This document shows positions 1 through 10,449 of a stretch of 64,000 bases of DNA, piece after piece; the first letter of the stretch is position 1; each line of letters starts with the position of its first letter. Source of the DNA: Macrostomum hystrix (lineage: Eukaryota > Platyhelminthes > Macrostomidae). The notes under the pieces were generated by a model, which was not told the origin of the DNA, searched no databases, and worked only from the letters and a program-made list of their open reading frames with translations. Location: assembly GCA_950097015.1 (NCBI GenBank), contig CATNEN010000025.1, forward strand, positions 9,109,001-9,173,000, read 5' to 3'. Position numbers and translations under genes: made by a program.

Positions 1-822
1 TTCCCTGATTCTTAACTCCCCTTCCCTGATTCTTAACTCCCCTTCCCTGATTCTAAACTCCCCTTCCCTGATTCTTAACTCCCCTTCCCTGATTCTTAAC
101 TCCCCTTCCCTGATTCTAAACTCCCCTTCCCTGATTCTTAACTCCCCTTCCCTGATTCTTAACTCCCCTTCCCTGATTCTTAACTCCCCTTCCCTGATTC
201 TTAACTCCCCTTCCCTGATTCTTAACTCCCCTTCCCTGATTCTTAACTCCCCTTCCCTGATTCTAAACTCCCCTTCCCTGATTCTTAACTCCCCTTCCCT
301 GATCCTTAACTCCCCTTCCCTGATTCTTAACTCCCCTTCCCTGATTCTAAACTCCCCTTCCCTGATTCTTAACTCCCTTTCCCTGATTCTTAACTCCCCT
401 TCCCTGATTCTTAACTCCCCTTCCCTGATTCTTAACTCCCCTTCCCTGATTCTTAACTCCCCTTCCCTGATTCTTAACTCCCCTTCCCTGATTCTTAACT
501 CCCCTTCCCTGATTCTTAACTCCCCTTCCCTGATTCTTAACTCCCCTTCCCTAATTCTAAACTCCCATTCCCTGATTCTAAACTCCCCTTCCCTGATTCT
601 AAACTCCCCTTCCCTGATTCTAAACTCCCCTTCCCTGATTCTTAACTCCCCTTCCCTGATTCTTAACTCCCCTTCCCTGATTCTTAACTCCCCTTCCCTG
701 ATTCTTAACTCCCCTTCCCTGATTCTTAACTCCCCTTCCCTGATTCTAAACTCCCCTTCCCTGATTCTTAACTCCCCTTCCCTGATTCTTAACTCCCCTT
801 CCCTGATCCTTAACTCCCCTTC
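1..822. repeat. 21-bp minisatellite
   Basis: About 39 copies of TTCCCTGATTCTTAACTCCC plus C, with T/A variation in TTAAC/TAAAC. It continues beyond the left edge. It lies in the intron after exon 2 of the DUF4140 gene. Confidence 0.97.
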
Positions 823-1362
823 ACCGATTATAATCCCCATCTCCCCTGATTCTAATCCCCATCTCCCCTGATTATAATCCCCATCTCCCCTGATTCTAAT
901 CCCCATCTCCCCTGATTCTAATCCCCATCTCCCCTGATTATAATCCCCATCTCCCCTGATTCTAATCCCCATCTCCCCTGATTATAATCCCCATCTCCCC
1001 TGATTATAATCCCCATCTCCCCTGATTATAATCCCCATCTCCCCTGATTATAATCCCCATCTCCCCTGATTATAATCCCCATCTCCCCTGATTCTAATCC
1101 CCATCTCCCCTGATTCTAATCCCCATCTCCCCTGATTATAATCCCCATCTCCCCTGATTCTAATCCCCATCTCCCCTGATTATAATCCCCATCTCCCCTG
1201 ATTATAATCCCCATCTCCCCTGATTATAATCCCCATCTCCCCTGATTCTAATCCCCATCTCCCCTGATTCTAATCCCCATCTCCCCTGATTCTAATCCCC
1301 ATCTCCCCTGATTCTAATCCCCATCTCCCCTGATTCTAATCCCCATCTCCCCTGATTCTTAT
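823..1362. repeat. 22-bp minisatellite related to its neighbour
   Basis: About 24 copies of a unit with GATTATAATCCCCATCTCCC plus CT, alternating TATAAT and TCTAAT forms. It abuts the 21-bp array and shares the CCCTGATT core with it, so one probably evolved from the other. Confidence 0.95.
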
Positions 1363-1439
1363 CCGCCTTCTGTTGTTGTCTCCCCCTCCACTGAAATCTC
1401 CCGATTCACTCAAAATCCAATTTGTATCGGGGCGCTCAC

Positions 1440-3169
1440 GCTGCATTCCGCCGGCATCGGCTGCTTCGCCAGCGCGTCAGCGTAGCTGGCCAAAACCTCG
1501 CTCTGCTTCAGCGCCCTGTCCAGCCTGCTGGCTGCGTTTGCCGCCGCCCGACGCTCCCTGTCCAGTTCCGCCGCCGCCTCCGCCTTGTCGGCCGCCCGTC
1601 GCGCCTCCTCTGGCTGGCTGGGCGCGGCCGAGAATGAAACGTCAGAGATGCTGGCGGCTCCTGACAGCTCCACCCTGGCATGGACGATGGTGATTGTTAC
1701 GAAAAACCGTTCGACATTCGACACTTTGGGATATTCTTCCCATTAACTCACTACCTTTTCAGTCTCACTCTCCCTCTAAGTCTCACACTCTCCCTCTCAG
1801 TCTCACAATCTCCCTCTAAGTCTCACACTCTCCGTCTCAGTCTCAAACTCTCCCTCTCAGTCTCAAACTCTCCCTCTCAATCTCAAACTCTCCCTCTCAG
1901 TCTCACACTCTCCCTCTCAGTCTCACACTCTCCCTCAAAGTCTCCCACTCTCCTCTCAGTCTCACACTCTCCCTCAAAGTCTCCCACTCTCCTCTCAGTC
2001 TCAAACTCTCCCTCTCAGTCTCACACTCTCCCTCTCAGTCTCACACTCTCCCTCAAAGTCTCCCACTCTCCTCTCAGTCTCACACTCTCCCTCTCAGTCT
2101 CACACTCTCCCTCTCAATCTCAAACTCTCCCTCAAAGTCTCCCACTCTCCTCTCAGTCTCACACTCTCCCTCTCAGTCTCACACTCTCCCTCAAAGTCTC
2201 CCACTCTCCTCTCAGTCTCAAACTCTCCCTCTCAGTCTCACACTCTCCGTCTCAATCTCAAACTCTCCCTCTCAGTCTCACACTCTCCCTCTCAGTCTCA
2301 CACTCTCCCTCAAAGTCTCCCACTCTCCTCTCAGTCTCACACTCTCCCTCAAAGTCTCCCACTCTCCTCTCAGTCTCAAACTCTCCCTCTCAGTCTCACA
2401 CTCTCCCTCTCAGTCTCACACTCTCCCTCAAAGTCTCCCACTCTCCTCTCAGTCTCACACTCTCCCTCTCAGTCTCACACTCTCCCTCTCAATCTCAAAC
2501 TCTCCCTCAAAGTCTCCCACTCTCCTCTCAGTCTCACACTCTCCCTCTCAGTCTCACACTCTCCCTCAAAGTCTCCCACTCTCCTCTCAGTCTCACACTC
2601 TCCCTCTAAGTCTCACACTCTCCCTCTCAGTCTCAAACACTCCCTCTCCCCGGATCTCACCTGACGGAGTCGCCGTCGATGGCGGCAGTCAGGTCGCGCA
2701 GCAGCACCTCGGTCTCGCCAGCGCGGGATCTGAATCGCAGCACTCGCCTGACCTCGGCCTTGTCTCGGTAGACAATGACGGACTCCACTGGGCAGTCGGG
2801 CGCGCTGAATTCAAATTTCGGCGGCCCGTCCTCCAGGGCCGGCTCGGCGGGCTGGACGGACTCGACCGTCTCCTCCGCCTCGATCCCATTGTACGAGATC
2901 ATCGCTTCTTCGGCTTCCGCGAGCGCCTCCGTCGCCAACGAAGCCGGCAACGGTGGTAGAGGCGACGGCGGCGCCGGCTGCGAATGAGAGGCCTCGTTTG
3001 GTTCGGCGTCCGACTCTGCCGCTACTTCAGTCGCCGCCACTGCCTCGGCCTCATCCTCCTGAATCGCAGCATCGCATGCGCTCTCCAAGCCGTTGCTGTC
3101 GCTGATCATCTCGGCCCGCTCGTCCGTTTGTCTCCGGCTGCTGGAGGGGATAAATGGTGCCGGGTTCAT
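1440..3169 (-). CDS. DUF4140/DUF4139 (MuiA-like, F37C4.5-like) protein, first two exons; continues off the left edge
   Basis: Exon 1 (3169-2661) and exon 2 (1674-1440) join through a split Arg codon to give 248 residues. The first 120 or so are acidic and Ala/Pro-rich, probably disordered. CPVESVIVYRDKAEVRRVLR to LTAAIDGDSVRVELSGAASI (about 125-185) resembles the DUF4140 N-terminal domain. The Ala/Glu/Arg-rich helix after it (about 190-240, ELDRERRAAANAASRLDRAL) fits the coiled coil that links it to DUF4139. The DUF4139 half would lie left of position 1. Donors CAG|GTGAGA and AGC|GTGAGC and acceptor GCCAG are good. The role in animals is not established; bacterial members are called mucoidy inhibitors. 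The family call rests on pattern recognition, without a search. Confidence 0.75.
1757..2648. repeat. 19/20-bp CT-rich minisatellite in intron 1 of the DUF4140 gene
   Basis: About 45 copies built on CTCTCAGTCTCACACTCTCC with 19-bp and 20-bp variants, and longer blocks duplicated (for example around 2040-2160 and 2400-2520). It reaches to within about 12 bp of the exon 1 donor. Confidence 0.95.
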
Positions 3170-3189
3170 CGCGATGGGATGTCAGGAGC

Positions 3190-3508
3190 TGAAATACAAG
3201 CCGCTGGACTTGGGGGGTGGGGATGGGCTATTGGGTGAGGGGAATGCGGGGTCAGATGGCCGGGATGTGGAAAACTCCCCCCACCGCGCCAGCATGTAGC
3301 CAGAGCCAATGAGGCGGTTGGGTCCTTCGGGAACTGCGTACTGGGGAGAATTGGCTAGTCCATGGGCTCGAAGATAAGAGGCTGAATGAGATGCAAATCA
3401 TCTGAAAAGCTTCACATTGCAGTGAGGTGCGGGACTCTTCATCGACAAAAAATAGAGACACGAGTTGGTAGGAGAACAGCCTGAGCATTGATAGATGTGA
3501 TCGTTCCG

Positions 3509-3510
<2 letters not shown>
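3190..3510. other. Unique DNA upstream of the DUF4140 gene
   Basis: Presumed 5' region. An acceptor-like TTTCAG lies at 3194-3189, about 20 nt before the ATG, which could be a cis or a spliced-leader acceptor. No further exon recognised. Confidence 0.4.
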
Positions 3511-3553
<43 letters not shown>

Positions 3554-3558
3554 ACACA
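3511..3558. repeat. (CA)n microsatellite
   Basis: About 23 CA dinucleotides, interrupted once by CTCA, in non-coding DNA upstream of the DUF4140 gene start. Confidence 0.97.
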
Positions 3559-3820
3559 ATCGCACATTGACAATACTTTGTAGCTGCTCCATCATCAGAT
3601 GGGCTGCCTGAAAGCTCTATTTTTACCTGACACCTAGACAATTATGCCAATTTATGAGCAGCACATATGTGGGGAAAAAATATAATCGTAATAGAATTTC
3701 ATATGCGTTTGCGAGTAGCTATTTAGCTAGTTCAGTATAATTTACTCTATGCATTATGGTCTATTCTTGTCCCCTATGTGCCCCCCACACTGTGTGGGAA
3801 ATCATGTTGGATTTTTTTAT

Positions 3821-4354
3821 GTCACTCTCTCTCCTCTATCTGGCACTCTCTCTCCTTCTCTGTCTGTCACTCTCCTTCTATGTCTGTCAGCCTCTCTCCT
3901 TCTCTGTCTGTCACTCTCCTTCTATGTCTGTCAGTCTCTCTCCTTCTCTGTCTGTTTGTCACTCTCCTTCTCTGTCTGTCTGTCACTCTCCTTCTCTGTC
4001 TGTCACTCTCTCTCCTTCTCTGTCTGTCACTCTCCTTCTCTGTCTGTCACTCTCTTTCTCTGTCTATCACTCTCTCTCCTTCTCTGTCTGTCTGTCACTC
4101 TCCTTCTCTGTCTGTCAGTCTCTCTCCTTCTCTGTCTGTCAGTCTCTCTCCTTCTCTGTCTGTCACTCTCCTTCTCTGTCTGTCTGTCACTCTCCTTCTC
4201 TGTCTGTCAGTCTCTCTCCTTCTCTGTCTGTCAGTCTCTCTCCTTCTCTGTCTGTCACTCTCCTTCTCTGTCTGTCTGTCACTCTCCTTCTCTGTCTGTC
4301 AGTCTCTCTCCTTCTCTGTCTGTCAGTCTCTCTCCTTCTCTGTCTGTCACTCTC
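3821..4354. repeat. CT-rich minisatellite (CTCTGTCTGTCA core)
   Basis: Tandem CACTCTCCTTCTCTGTCTGT-type units with CTGT and CTCT insertions. Three overlapping long frames here are repeat artefacts. Confidence 0.93.
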
Positions 4355-4800
4355 CAAAAGCTGTGTGCTCCCTGCAAATCAATAAATGGCATTGTTTTTG
4401 ATTCATGACTTACTCTTCTCTCTCTCTATCGTATGAGATTGGCCACTAGCGCGTGATAGCAGTTTGAAAATAAAAATGAAAGGCCTAGTTCCTCCTAATG
4501 AAATCTTCAAGGTCGTTATTGAACTGTACATTTGTCGGCTTCCCTTTTCCCTTCAAGGAAAAGCCCGGGGCCTGTTCCGGTGTCTGCGGCTGAATCATGT
4601 TCCCGGCAGGGTCGCGATTTCCCAACCCCAACCAGCTGTTTTCCCTTTCTCCTCTAAATGCGTCTATCGTTTTTTCTATGCCAGCTACATATTAGTCATC
4701 ACTCCTAATTTCATTGAAAGAACACTGCGCGCTACTACACAAAGTAGTGTGAGTGGAGTTTTTACTTCACTATAAGTGGAATTCATTAAAAAGAAATGCT
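4355..4800. other. Unique non-coding DNA
   Basis: No coding, RNA or repeat signal recognised; the short frames here are not convincing. Confidence 0.5.
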
Positions 4801-4804
4801 AATT

Positions 4805-4945
4805 TGCAGGGGGCTCTGTGCACTGACGCATGCCTCGGTGACAGTAGACCCGCAGCCAGCGAGCAGGCAATTCTGCCCCATTCCACTTACACCCAGAGTA
4901 CAAACTCTCGCAGGTGTGTACATCTAATCCTGACTTTCACACAAA
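4805..4945 (-). mobile_element. SINE-A, truncated copy
   Basis: In reverse complement it matches the 3' half of the element at 18528-18885: GTGTACACACCTG-like, GTCA-GAAATGGG-like, CTCGCTGGCTGCGGGTCTA, and GTCAC before the end. Diverged and 5'-truncated. Confidence 0.75.
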
Positions 4946-5051
4946 AACCACTTATGAGTAGAAGGATGAAAAACTAGGTTTCTTAGAAAATATTTAGGAT
5001 GCTGGTTTTGGCCGAAAAATACGGCTGTTGACTTGTTTTATTTAAAAGAAT

Positions 5052-5052
5052 G

Positions 5053-5087
<35 letters not shown>

Positions 5088-5385
5088 TACCGGACGGCTG
5101 CAGACAATGCAACATCATTTGGTGACACTAGATACGCAGCCAGCGAGTTGGTAATTCGGCCCATTTCACTGACTCCTGAGCATACGCTCACACAGGTGTG
5201 TACACCTGTCCTGACTTTCTAATCGTCAGGCAGTGTACACTTTTACTGCGCCTTGGAGGTTGGCCCTAAAGGGCTTAAATTGCACGACAAGCCCCCAAGC
5301 CTTCTCTACGCGGCTGCGCCTCAAAAATAATTGCGGCATTGCCGCGAAATCGAGCTCAGGGACCTTGGTGCGAGAGGCTTTGTAA
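5052..5385 (-). mobile_element. SINE-A, near full-length copy with (ATT)n tail
   Basis: Read on the minus strand: a GAGCTCGATTTC B-box-like tRNA relic near 5350; GAGAAGGCTTGGGGGCTTGT; TGTACACTGCCTGACGATTA; TGTGTACACCTGTGTGAG; GTCAGTGAAATGGGC; CTCGCTGGCTGCGTATCTAG. It ends in an (ATT)n tail at 5088-5052. The same order of blocks occurs at 18528-18885 on the plus strand, so this is a dispersed element. The tRNA-derived origin is inferred from the B-box-like block; the A box is not clear. Confidence 0.8.
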
Positions 5386-5389
5386 AATT

Positions 5390-6343
5390 CGTTGAAATTC
5401 GCTAATGCCCCCTACACACAGCCTAGTTTGATTCGAAACTCATCAGAGAGAGCTATGAGAGTCGTTGCAGTGTCCGCAGATCGATCAATATTGCTCATAT
5501 TTTGAGCATTTCGGAGCCAGCATGGAAATCGATCTGATCTTGTGGCCTGGCCTGAACATTTCTCAAATTTGAAAGTACATAGATAGCTACGAACGAACCA
5601 AAAATATGGAATTCGGGAACAAAACCACACATCCGGTCTATAAAGCTAGCTCAAATATATAGTTTATAATTCAAACCGCATAAGCACTAGGTGGAATAAC
5701 AGCTCTTCTATGCCCTCCTCATCTGCTGAGCCATGGCTTTAACACTCACTGGCTGATATGAGAACACTAAATTATTGGATCAATATTCCTGGCAGATTAT
5801 TTCAGTGTTGCTCACTGGAGTCTTAACAATGAGACCGGGAAGGAAAATTTGGCTTTAAACGCTTTACCCGCTTTTCCCATTGATTTGTTTGGGGAAGAGA
5901 GTGGGAGAAACACAAAAATCCCATTGTTGAACTGTTGACCTCTCCAACAATTACAGCATTAGGATTCTAGAGTTAAAATAGATTAGTAAAATATTTATCG
6001 CTAATCGATGAGTCATGCAGAAAGTATCTCATATAGTTTAGGAGTTTCCCCCCCCCCAAAAAGGTAGCGAATATATCTGAGACTTACATTGAAGAACTTA
6101 GATTTTAACCTGCGATCGATGATGATGTCTATACAGAAACTGGTTCGTTCATTTGACAATTTAGCCAGAAATGGTTTCAACAGCTTGGCCTTATACATGT
6201 GATTAATTATATCAGTACGATATGAATTTCTTGGCAACATTTTCTGAGAGAGAGGGGGAGAGAGATAAATTTGTTACAACTGAATGCTAAACAACACCAA
6301 TCCAGTATTGTTAAAGTATCATAGGAGCAGACACGAAAACCTA
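5390..6343. other. Unique AT-rich non-coding DNA
   Basis: No exon, RNA gene or tandem array recognised. Contains a short poly-C tract near 6049. Confidence 0.5.
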
Positions 6344-6396
6344 GCCCCAACCCTAACCCTAACCCTAACCCTAGCCCTAGCCCTAACCCTAGCCCT
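6344..6396. repeat. Interstitial telomere-like repeat (CCCTAA/CCCTAG)
   Basis: About nine tandem hexamers, CCCTAA and CCCTAG mixed, equal to TTAGGG/CTAGGG on the other strand. Matches the common metazoan telomere repeat with drift. Confidence 0.9.
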
Positions 6397-7040
6397 GCTG
6401 AAGTTAAAGCCAGAAATTAAACTCTGAAGCTGAGTGTACGCGCGCCTCGTACATGCGTACAAGCCTTCTGTCTTTCTCTCTCTCACTCTCTTGGTCGGCT
6501 CAATTTTGATTGACTTTCTTAATTTCGTGAATTCCGCCGTGAGTGCACGGGTGTGTACAGTACTGCAGCTGTGGTTTTGCCCGGTCAGTGACCAGCAGGA
6601 AGTAAGTTTTAATATTCAACAACGCTCCAGGCCCACATAGATGGTAGCTGCGATAGCGGACACAGTGAGGGCAGCAGCGGTTGCAGCTTCAAGATAGCAC
6701 CACGGCCATTATCTGATAGCCTCCGTCACATGACTGTCAGTTGATTAAATGTTTCAATAGTATAGTTATTAGCATTAACTAATAGCACAATTCAGTTGGC
6801 CCCAAAAAAATTTTACATCTAGCTTATACGAAAGAACAAAAAATATAACTTTTCAACATGGGACATACGAGCGTATTAACTGATCCCAAATATTGGCTTT
6901 ATGAGTCTTGGAAATTGATGAATAAGTAATAAGTTTACATGCTATTGAATGAGTTACAACCTCTAAAGGATTACGGTCCTTTCGTCCTTCTGGTTAAAAA
7001 AGTGCAGAACACGTGAAGCTATGGTCATAAAACACAGGAA
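6397..7040. other. Unique non-coding DNA
   Basis: Nothing recognised with support; short frames only. Confidence 0.5.
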
Positions 7041-7436
7041 CTCTCAACACTGGAACTTCTCAACACTGGAACTTCTTAACAACGGAACTTCTTAACATTC
7101 GAACGTCCTAACACCCGAACTTCCTAACACCGGAAATTCTCAACACTGGAACTTCTTAACAACGGAACTTCTTAACACCGGAACTTCTTAACACCGGAAC
7201 TTCTTAACACCGGAACTTTTTAACACCGGAACTTCTTAACACCGGAACTTCTTAACACCGGAACTTCTTAACACCGGAACTTCTTAACACCGGAACTTCT
7301 TAACACCGGAACTTCTTAACACCGGAAATCTTAACACCAGAACTTATTAACACCGGAACTTCTTAACACCGGAACTTGTTAACGTTCGAACTTCCTAACA
7401 CCGGAGATTTCTAATACTGGAACTTCTCAACACCTA
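7041..7436. repeat. 16-bp minisatellite
   Basis: About 24 copies of AACACCGGAACTTCTT. Copies near both edges are more diverged (AACGTTCGAACTTCC-like) and the centre is homogeneous. Confidence 0.96.
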
Positions 7437-7515
7437 GTTATCCGTATCGAGCAAATTATATTTCTTAAATGATTATATCTATTTTTTAATTTAGACAGCT
7501 AAATGTGAAATGCAC

Positions 7516-10449
7516 TCACCGCGCGTCCTGACGGCGCGACCCGCCCAGCAGCGGCAAAGGCGAGTCCTGCAGCGGTGGCGGCGGTGGGGGCGGTGACGGC
7601 AACGCCGTCAAAGCGTCGCGTGACTCCTCCTCGTCGACGTCCACCTCCTCCTCCTCCTCCTCGCCAGCTCTGGCAGCTTCGGTGCCAACGAGGCCCCCAC
7701 TAAGTGGCGGAAGGGGCGTTCCTGCTGCCGAGCAGCCGAGGTCGGCGAGGTAGCCGGCCGCAAGGTCAGCCTCCGGGTAGAGCGCCTCATCGCGATAGTC
7801 GGTGAGGCCGGCCAGGTCGGGGTCCAGGCTGTCAAACTCGGTGGAAGGCGAGTTGATGATGCGGTCCAGCGTGGACGAGCGCCCAGTGGCGTCCCGTCGG
7901 CGAAGCTCAGCTGGATGCTGCTGTTCGTACACAACTTCTGACACATCATGATGGTGCACATCCTGCTTATTCTCTTGGTGTACTTCCTGCTGAACCTCAG
8001 GTGAATGCTCTTCCTCTTGATGTACTTCAGGTGAATGCTCTTCTTCTTGATGTACTTCAGGTGAATGCTCTTCCTCTTGATGTACTTCAGGTGAATGCTC
8101 TTGTTGGAAATTTTCACCTAGCTGCGGTACAGCAGGATAATGTTTCTCTTCCCTTGGTGAGGGTGGGTAATCTTCCTCTGGCTGTGGTTCTTGCTGGTGA
8201 TGTTCCTCTTCTTGATTTAATGGAGGATGTCCCTCTAGCAGCGGCTCATGTTGGTAATGTTCCTCTGACTGTAGTTTATGCTGGTAATGTTCCTCTGTCT
8301 GTGGTTCATGCTGGTAATGTTCCTCTGGCTGTGATTCATGCTGGTAATGTTCCTCAGGCTGTGATTCATGCTGGTAATGTTCCTCAGGCGGTGGTTCATG
8401 CTGGTAATGTTCCTCGGGTTGCTGTTCATGCTGGAATTGATCCTCAGGTTGCTGTTCATGCTGGTAATGTTCCTCTGGTAGCGGCTCATGCTGGTAATAA
8501 TCCTGTGGCTGTGGTTCATGTTGGTAATGTTCCTCTGGCTGCCGTTCCTGCTGGTAATGTTCCTCAGGCTGTGGTTCATCCTGGTAATGTTCCTCTGGCT
8601 GCCGTTCCTGCTGGTAATGTTCCTCAGGCTGTGGTTCATGCTGGTAATGTTCCTCAGGCTGTGGTTCATGCTGGTAATGCTCCTCAGGCTGTGGTTCATC
8701 CTGGTAATGTTCCTCTGGCTGCCGTTCCTGCTGGTAATGTTCCTCAGGCTGTGGTTCATGCTGGTAATGTTCCTCTGGCTGTGGTTCATGTTGGTAATGT
8801 TCCTCAGGCTGTGGTTCATGCTGGTAATGTTCATTTGGCAGTGGCTCATGTTGGTAATGTTTCTCTGGCTGTGGTTCATGCTGGTAATGTTCGTCAGGCT
8901 GTGGTTCATGCTGGTAATGCTCCTCAGGCTGTGGTTCATCCTGGTAATGTTCCTCTGGCTGCCGTTCCTGCTGGTAATGTTCCTCAGGCTGTGGTTCATG
9001 CTGGTAATGTTCCTCTGGCTGTGGTTCATGTTGGTAATGTTCCTCAGGCTGTGGTTCATGCTGGTAATGTTCATTTGGCAGTGGCTCATGTTGGTAATGT
9101 TTCTCTGGCTGTGGTTCATGCTGGTAATGTTCCTCAGGTTGCTGTTCATGCTGGAATTGTTCCTCAGGTTGCTGTTCATGCTGGTAATGGTCCTCAGGTT
9201 GCTGTTCATACTGGTAATGTTCCTCTGGTTGCTGTTCCTGCTGGTAATGTTCCTCTGGCAGCGGCTCATGCTGGAAATGTTCCTCTGGTTGCTGTTCCTG
9301 CTGGAAATGTTCCTCTGGTTGCTGTTCATGTTGGTAATGTTCCTCTGGCAGCGGCTCATGTTGGTAATGTTCCTCTGGCAGCGGCTCATGCTGGAAATGT
9401 TCCTCTGGCTGTGGTTCCTGCTGGTAATGTTCCTCTGGTTGCTGTTCATGCTGGTAATGTTCCTCAGGTTGCGGTTCATGCTGGAATTGTTCCTCAGGTT
9501 GCTGTTCATGCTGGTAATGGTCCTCAGGTTGCTGTTCATGCTGGTAATATTTCTCTGGTTGCTGTTCCTGCTGGTAATGTTCCTCTGGCAGCGGCTCATG
9601 CTGGAAATGTTCCTCTGGTTGCTGTTCCTGCTGGAAATGTTCCTCTGGTTGCTGTTCATGTTGGTAATGTTCCTCTGGCAGCGGCTCATGTTGGTAATGT
9701 TCCTCTGGCAGCGGCTCATGTTGGTAATGTTCCTCTGGCAGCGGCTCATGCTGGAAATGTTTCTCTGGCTGTGGTTCCTGCTGGTAATGTTCCTCTGGTT
9801 GCTGTTCATGTTGGTAATGTTCCTCTGGTTGCTTCTCATGTTGGTAATGTTCCTTTGGCTGTGGTTCATGTTGGTAATTTTCCTCTGGCTGTGGTTCATG
9901 TTGGTAATTTTCCTCTGGCTGTGGTTCATGTTGGTAATGTTCCTCTGGCAGCGGCTCCTGCTGGTGATGTTCCTCTGGTTGCTGTTCCTGCTGGTGATGT
10001 TCCTCTGGTTGCTGTTCATGTTGGTAATGTTCCTCTGGTTGCTGTTCCTGCTGGTGATGTTCCTCTGGTTGCTGTTCATGTTGGTAATGTTCCTCTGGTA
10101 GCGGCTCATGCTGGAAATGTTCCTCTGGTTGCTGTTCCTGCTGGTGATGTTCCTCTGGTTGCTGTTCATGTTGGTAATGTTCCTCTGGTTGCTGTTCATG
10201 TTGGTAATGTTCCTCTACTTGTTTTAACGGAGGGCAATGTTCCTCTTCCCGTGGAACAGCATATTCCGGCTCTGGAATCTGTCGTTGGCTGTCAACTGTC
10301 TCTCCTGCCCGCATTTGCACCTGATGATTATCCTCCAAAGTTTTCCAGTGCTGCCGTTTGCCTTCTGAGCATTGGGATTCTTGTCTCGGCTCACCTTGAG
10401 TCTCCGTTTCCCAAGCAGACGAGGCGGCAGATCCCTCTTCTCGTTGCAT
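7516..10449 (-). CDS. Possible repeat-rich protein exon (977-codon frame with 10-residue repeats)
   Basis: ATG at 10449, then a non-repetitive Glu/Gln-rich start (MQREEGSAASSAWETETQGE). About 65 copies of a 30-bp unit follow, reading roughly EEHYQHEQQP; then four copies of a related HSPEVHQEEE unit. The end is non-repetitive: RSSTLDRIINSPSTEFDSLD, an acidic run, a Pro run and SRRQDAR. It closes either at TGA (7518-7516) or by splicing at GCG CG|GTGAGT (7520). In favour of coding: it is the longest frame, it stays open through about 470 bp of GC-rich non-repeat DNA, and it shares the strand of the other genes. Against: a 30-bp array keeps all frames open, and long rival frames exist on both strands. 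I recognise no family. If real it would be a Gln/Glu/His-rich low-complexity protein. Confidence 0.45.
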   Translation of the reverse strand: MQREEGSAASSAWETETQGEPRQESQCSEGKRQHWKTLEDNHQVQMRAGETVDSQRQIPEPEYAVPREEEHCPPLKQVEEHYQHEQQPEEHYQHEQQPEEHHQQEQQPEEHFQHEPLPEEHYQHEQQPEEHHQQEQQPEEHYQHEQQPEEHHQQEQQPEEHHQQEPLPEEHYQHEPQPEENYQHEPQPEENYQHEPQPKEHYQHEKQPEEHYQHEQQPEEHYQQEPQPEKHFQHEPLPEEHYQHEPLPEEHYQHEPLPEEHYQHEQQPEEHFQQEQQPEEHFQHEPLPEEHYQQEQQPEKYYQHEQQPEDHYQHEQQPEEQFQHEPQPEEHYQHEQQPEEHYQQEPQPEEHFQHEPLPEEHYQHEPLPEEHYQHEQQPEEHFQQEQQPEEHFQHEPLPEEHYQQEQQPEEHYQYEQQPEDHYQHEQQPEEQFQHEQQPEEHYQHEPQPEKHYQHEPLPNEHYQHEPQPEEHYQHEPQPEEHYQHEPQPEEHYQQERQPEEHYQDEPQPEEHYQHEPQPDEHYQHEPQPEKHYQHEPLPNEHYQHEPQPEEHYQHEPQPEEHYQHEPQPEEHYQQERQPEEHYQDEPQPEEHYQHEPQPEEHYQHEPQPEEHYQQERQPEEHYQDEPQPEEHYQQERQPEEHYQHEPQPQDYYQHEPLPEEHYQHEQQPEDQFQHEQQPEEHYQHEPPPEEHYQHESQPEEHYQHESQPEEHYQHEPQTEEHYQHKLQSEEHYQHEPLLEGHPPLNQEEEHHQQEPQPEEDYPPSPREEKHYPAVPQLGENFQQEHSPEVHQEEEHSPEVHQEEEHSPEVHQEEEHSPEVQQEVHQENKQDVHHHDVSEVVYEQQHPAELRRRDATGRSSTLDRIINSPSTEFDSLDPDLAGLTDYRDEALYPEADLAAGYLADLGCSAAGTPLPPLSGGLVGTEAARAGEEEEEEVDVDEEESRDALTALPSPPPPPPPLQDSPLPLLGGSRRQDAR
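8170..10215 (-). repeat. 30-bp minisatellite inside the 7516-10449 frame
   Basis: About 68 imperfect copies of a 30-bp unit, typically TCCTCTGG, a 6-base variable core, then TTCATGCTGGTAATGT on the plus strand. Variants fall in blocks (CAGCGGCTC, TTGCTGTTC, CTGTGGTTC), and a block of several units near 8580-8840 recurs at about 8700-8880 and 8940-9120, showing multi-unit duplication. Length changes come in whole units, so the frame is preserved. Confidence 0.95.

Noticed and set aside
1-1362. CRISPR array
   Set aside because: Units are directly contiguous with no variable spacers and the genome is eukaryotic; these are minisatellites. The same applies to every array in the window.
3749-4408. 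Overlapping 207-219-codon frames of Leu/Ser/Cys repeats
   Set aside because: All three plus frames are open because of the CT-rich array; no coding signal outside it.
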